5,571 bases of DNA, from assembly GCA_947383875.1 (NCBI GenBank), contig CANDEX010000090.1:1-5571 (forward strand). Direction: 5' to 3'. This stretch comes from an uncultured Azospirillum sp. (GTDB lineage Bacteria > Pseudomonadota > Alphaproteobacteria > RF32 > CAG-239). The position numbers were made by a program, and so were the translations under genes. Shown here piece by piece: positions 5,237 to 5,571 of the stretch; the first letter of the stretch is position 1, and each line of letters begins with the position of its first letter. The notes under the pieces were generated by a model that saw only the letters and a program-made list of their open reading frames with translations, searched no databases and was not told where the DNA came from.

Positions 5237-5571
5237 TTAAGAACGAAAGTCAAACATATCAAATGATGCTTTAAGAAAATCGTGCAGAGCTTTATCTTTG
5301 AAGAACTTATCACAATCGGCTTCCGTACTGACAGTATCAGAGGGAATCGGGCGATATTTTTGGAGGTGGTATTCCTTCACGCCTTTTTCCTTCAGTTCTT
5401 TAGCTATTGAATAGATGTTTTCAATACTCAACAAACGCGGATCACAAGTTGTTCGGCATTCAAACGGCTTGCCGCTTGTCAAAAGCATATCCAGACTGGC
5501 AAGTATATTCTTCAATGGTGTTTTGCAACCTATGGCACGTTGGTAATGTTCTTCATTAAATGGTGCTTTAA
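5237..5571 (-). CDS. nrdG: radical-SAM activating protein of anaerobic ribonucleotide reductase (NrdG2-like), partial
   Basis: Only the C-terminal 110 residues are visible; the frame stays open through the right edge, so the start and the CxxxCxxC iron-sulfur motif lie outside. The visible part begins KAPFNEEHYQRAIGC, matching the 'DIKAP...Y...G' strand of TIGR02495-type activases. It continues with a helix (KNILASLDMLL), FECRTTCDP (residues 36-44 of the fragment; usually FRTTVHP) and YHLQKYRPI (67-75). These enzymes use a 4Fe-4S cluster and S-adenosylmethionine to install the glycyl radical on the anaerobic class III ribonucleotide reductase, which points to growth without oxygen. A TTG at 5515 could be mistaken for a start, but coding continues upstream of it. 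Related pyruvate-formate-lyase activases are an alternative. It converges on the flavin reductase gene and shares its terminator. Confidence 0.82.
   Translation of the reverse strand, partial: KAPFNEEHYQRAIGCKTPLKNILASLDMLLTSGKPFECRTTCDPRLLSIENIYSIAKELKEKGVKEYHLQKYRPIPSDTVSTEADCDKFFKDKALHDFLKASFDMFDFRS

Noticed and set aside
5237..5515. A complete small 92-residue gene starting at TTG 5515
   Set aside because: The same frame stays open to the right edge and encodes family-matching residues upstream, so this is the 3' part of a larger radical-SAM gene.

Overview
This window reads as an ordinary chromosomal segment of an AT-rich bacterium, most likely an alphaproteobacterium with an anaerobic or facultative lifestyle. 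The evidence is a PhoB-type response regulator whose promoter carries a TTAA-N7-TTAA motif (the CtrA recognition pattern of Alphaproteobacteria), sigma70-like promoters, GGAG-type ribosome binding sites, and part of a radical-SAM activator of anaerobic ribonucleotide reductase. A host-associated uncultured alphaproteobacterial lineage would fit, but that is inference. I see no rRNA, tRNA, CRISPR array, insertion sequence or prophage gene.

Layout from left to right. (1) A strong sigma70-like promoter at 108-136 drives a GTG-started gene (162-1367, +) for a probable exported protein of unknown function with an HEKQH (HExxH) metallopeptidase-like motif. Its stop codon lies in the loop of a perfect 11-bp hairpin. 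(2) Convergent to it is a ferritin-like gene (1430-1930, -), related to bacterioferritin and the cysteine-containing DPS-like ('thioferritin') proteins. An AT-rich palindrome lies just upstream of its ribosome binding site. (3) Divergent from the ferritin gene is rpe (2081-2716, +). After a 55-bp gap comes phoB (2772-3488, +), with a consensus TATAAT -10 box and the CtrA-like site in place of a -35 box. (4) Seven bp beyond phoB and convergent with it lies a zeta-toxin-like P-loop kinase gene (3496-4167, -) with no visible antitoxin. (5) Divergent from the kinase is a flavin-reductase-domain gene (4275-5186, +). Its last ~100 residues are a basic, low-complexity tail resembling the C-terminal tails of RNA helicases. 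It ends at a strong bidirectional terminator. (6) The window closes with the 3' part of a NrdG2-like radical-SAM gene (5237-5571, -), truncated by the right edge.

The genes do not form one operon. Almost every neighbour pair is convergent or divergent, and rpe-phoB, the only co-directional pair, seems to have a separate promoter for phoB. Functions are mixed: iron storage or peroxide defence, the pentose phosphate pathway, phosphate signalling, flavin reduction and anaerobic dNTP synthesis. I do not see a clear multi-gene novel system. The best candidates for novelty are the flavin reductase with its RNA-helicase-like tail, the exported HExxH protein, the orphan zeta-like kinase, and the CtrA-like site upstream of phoB.
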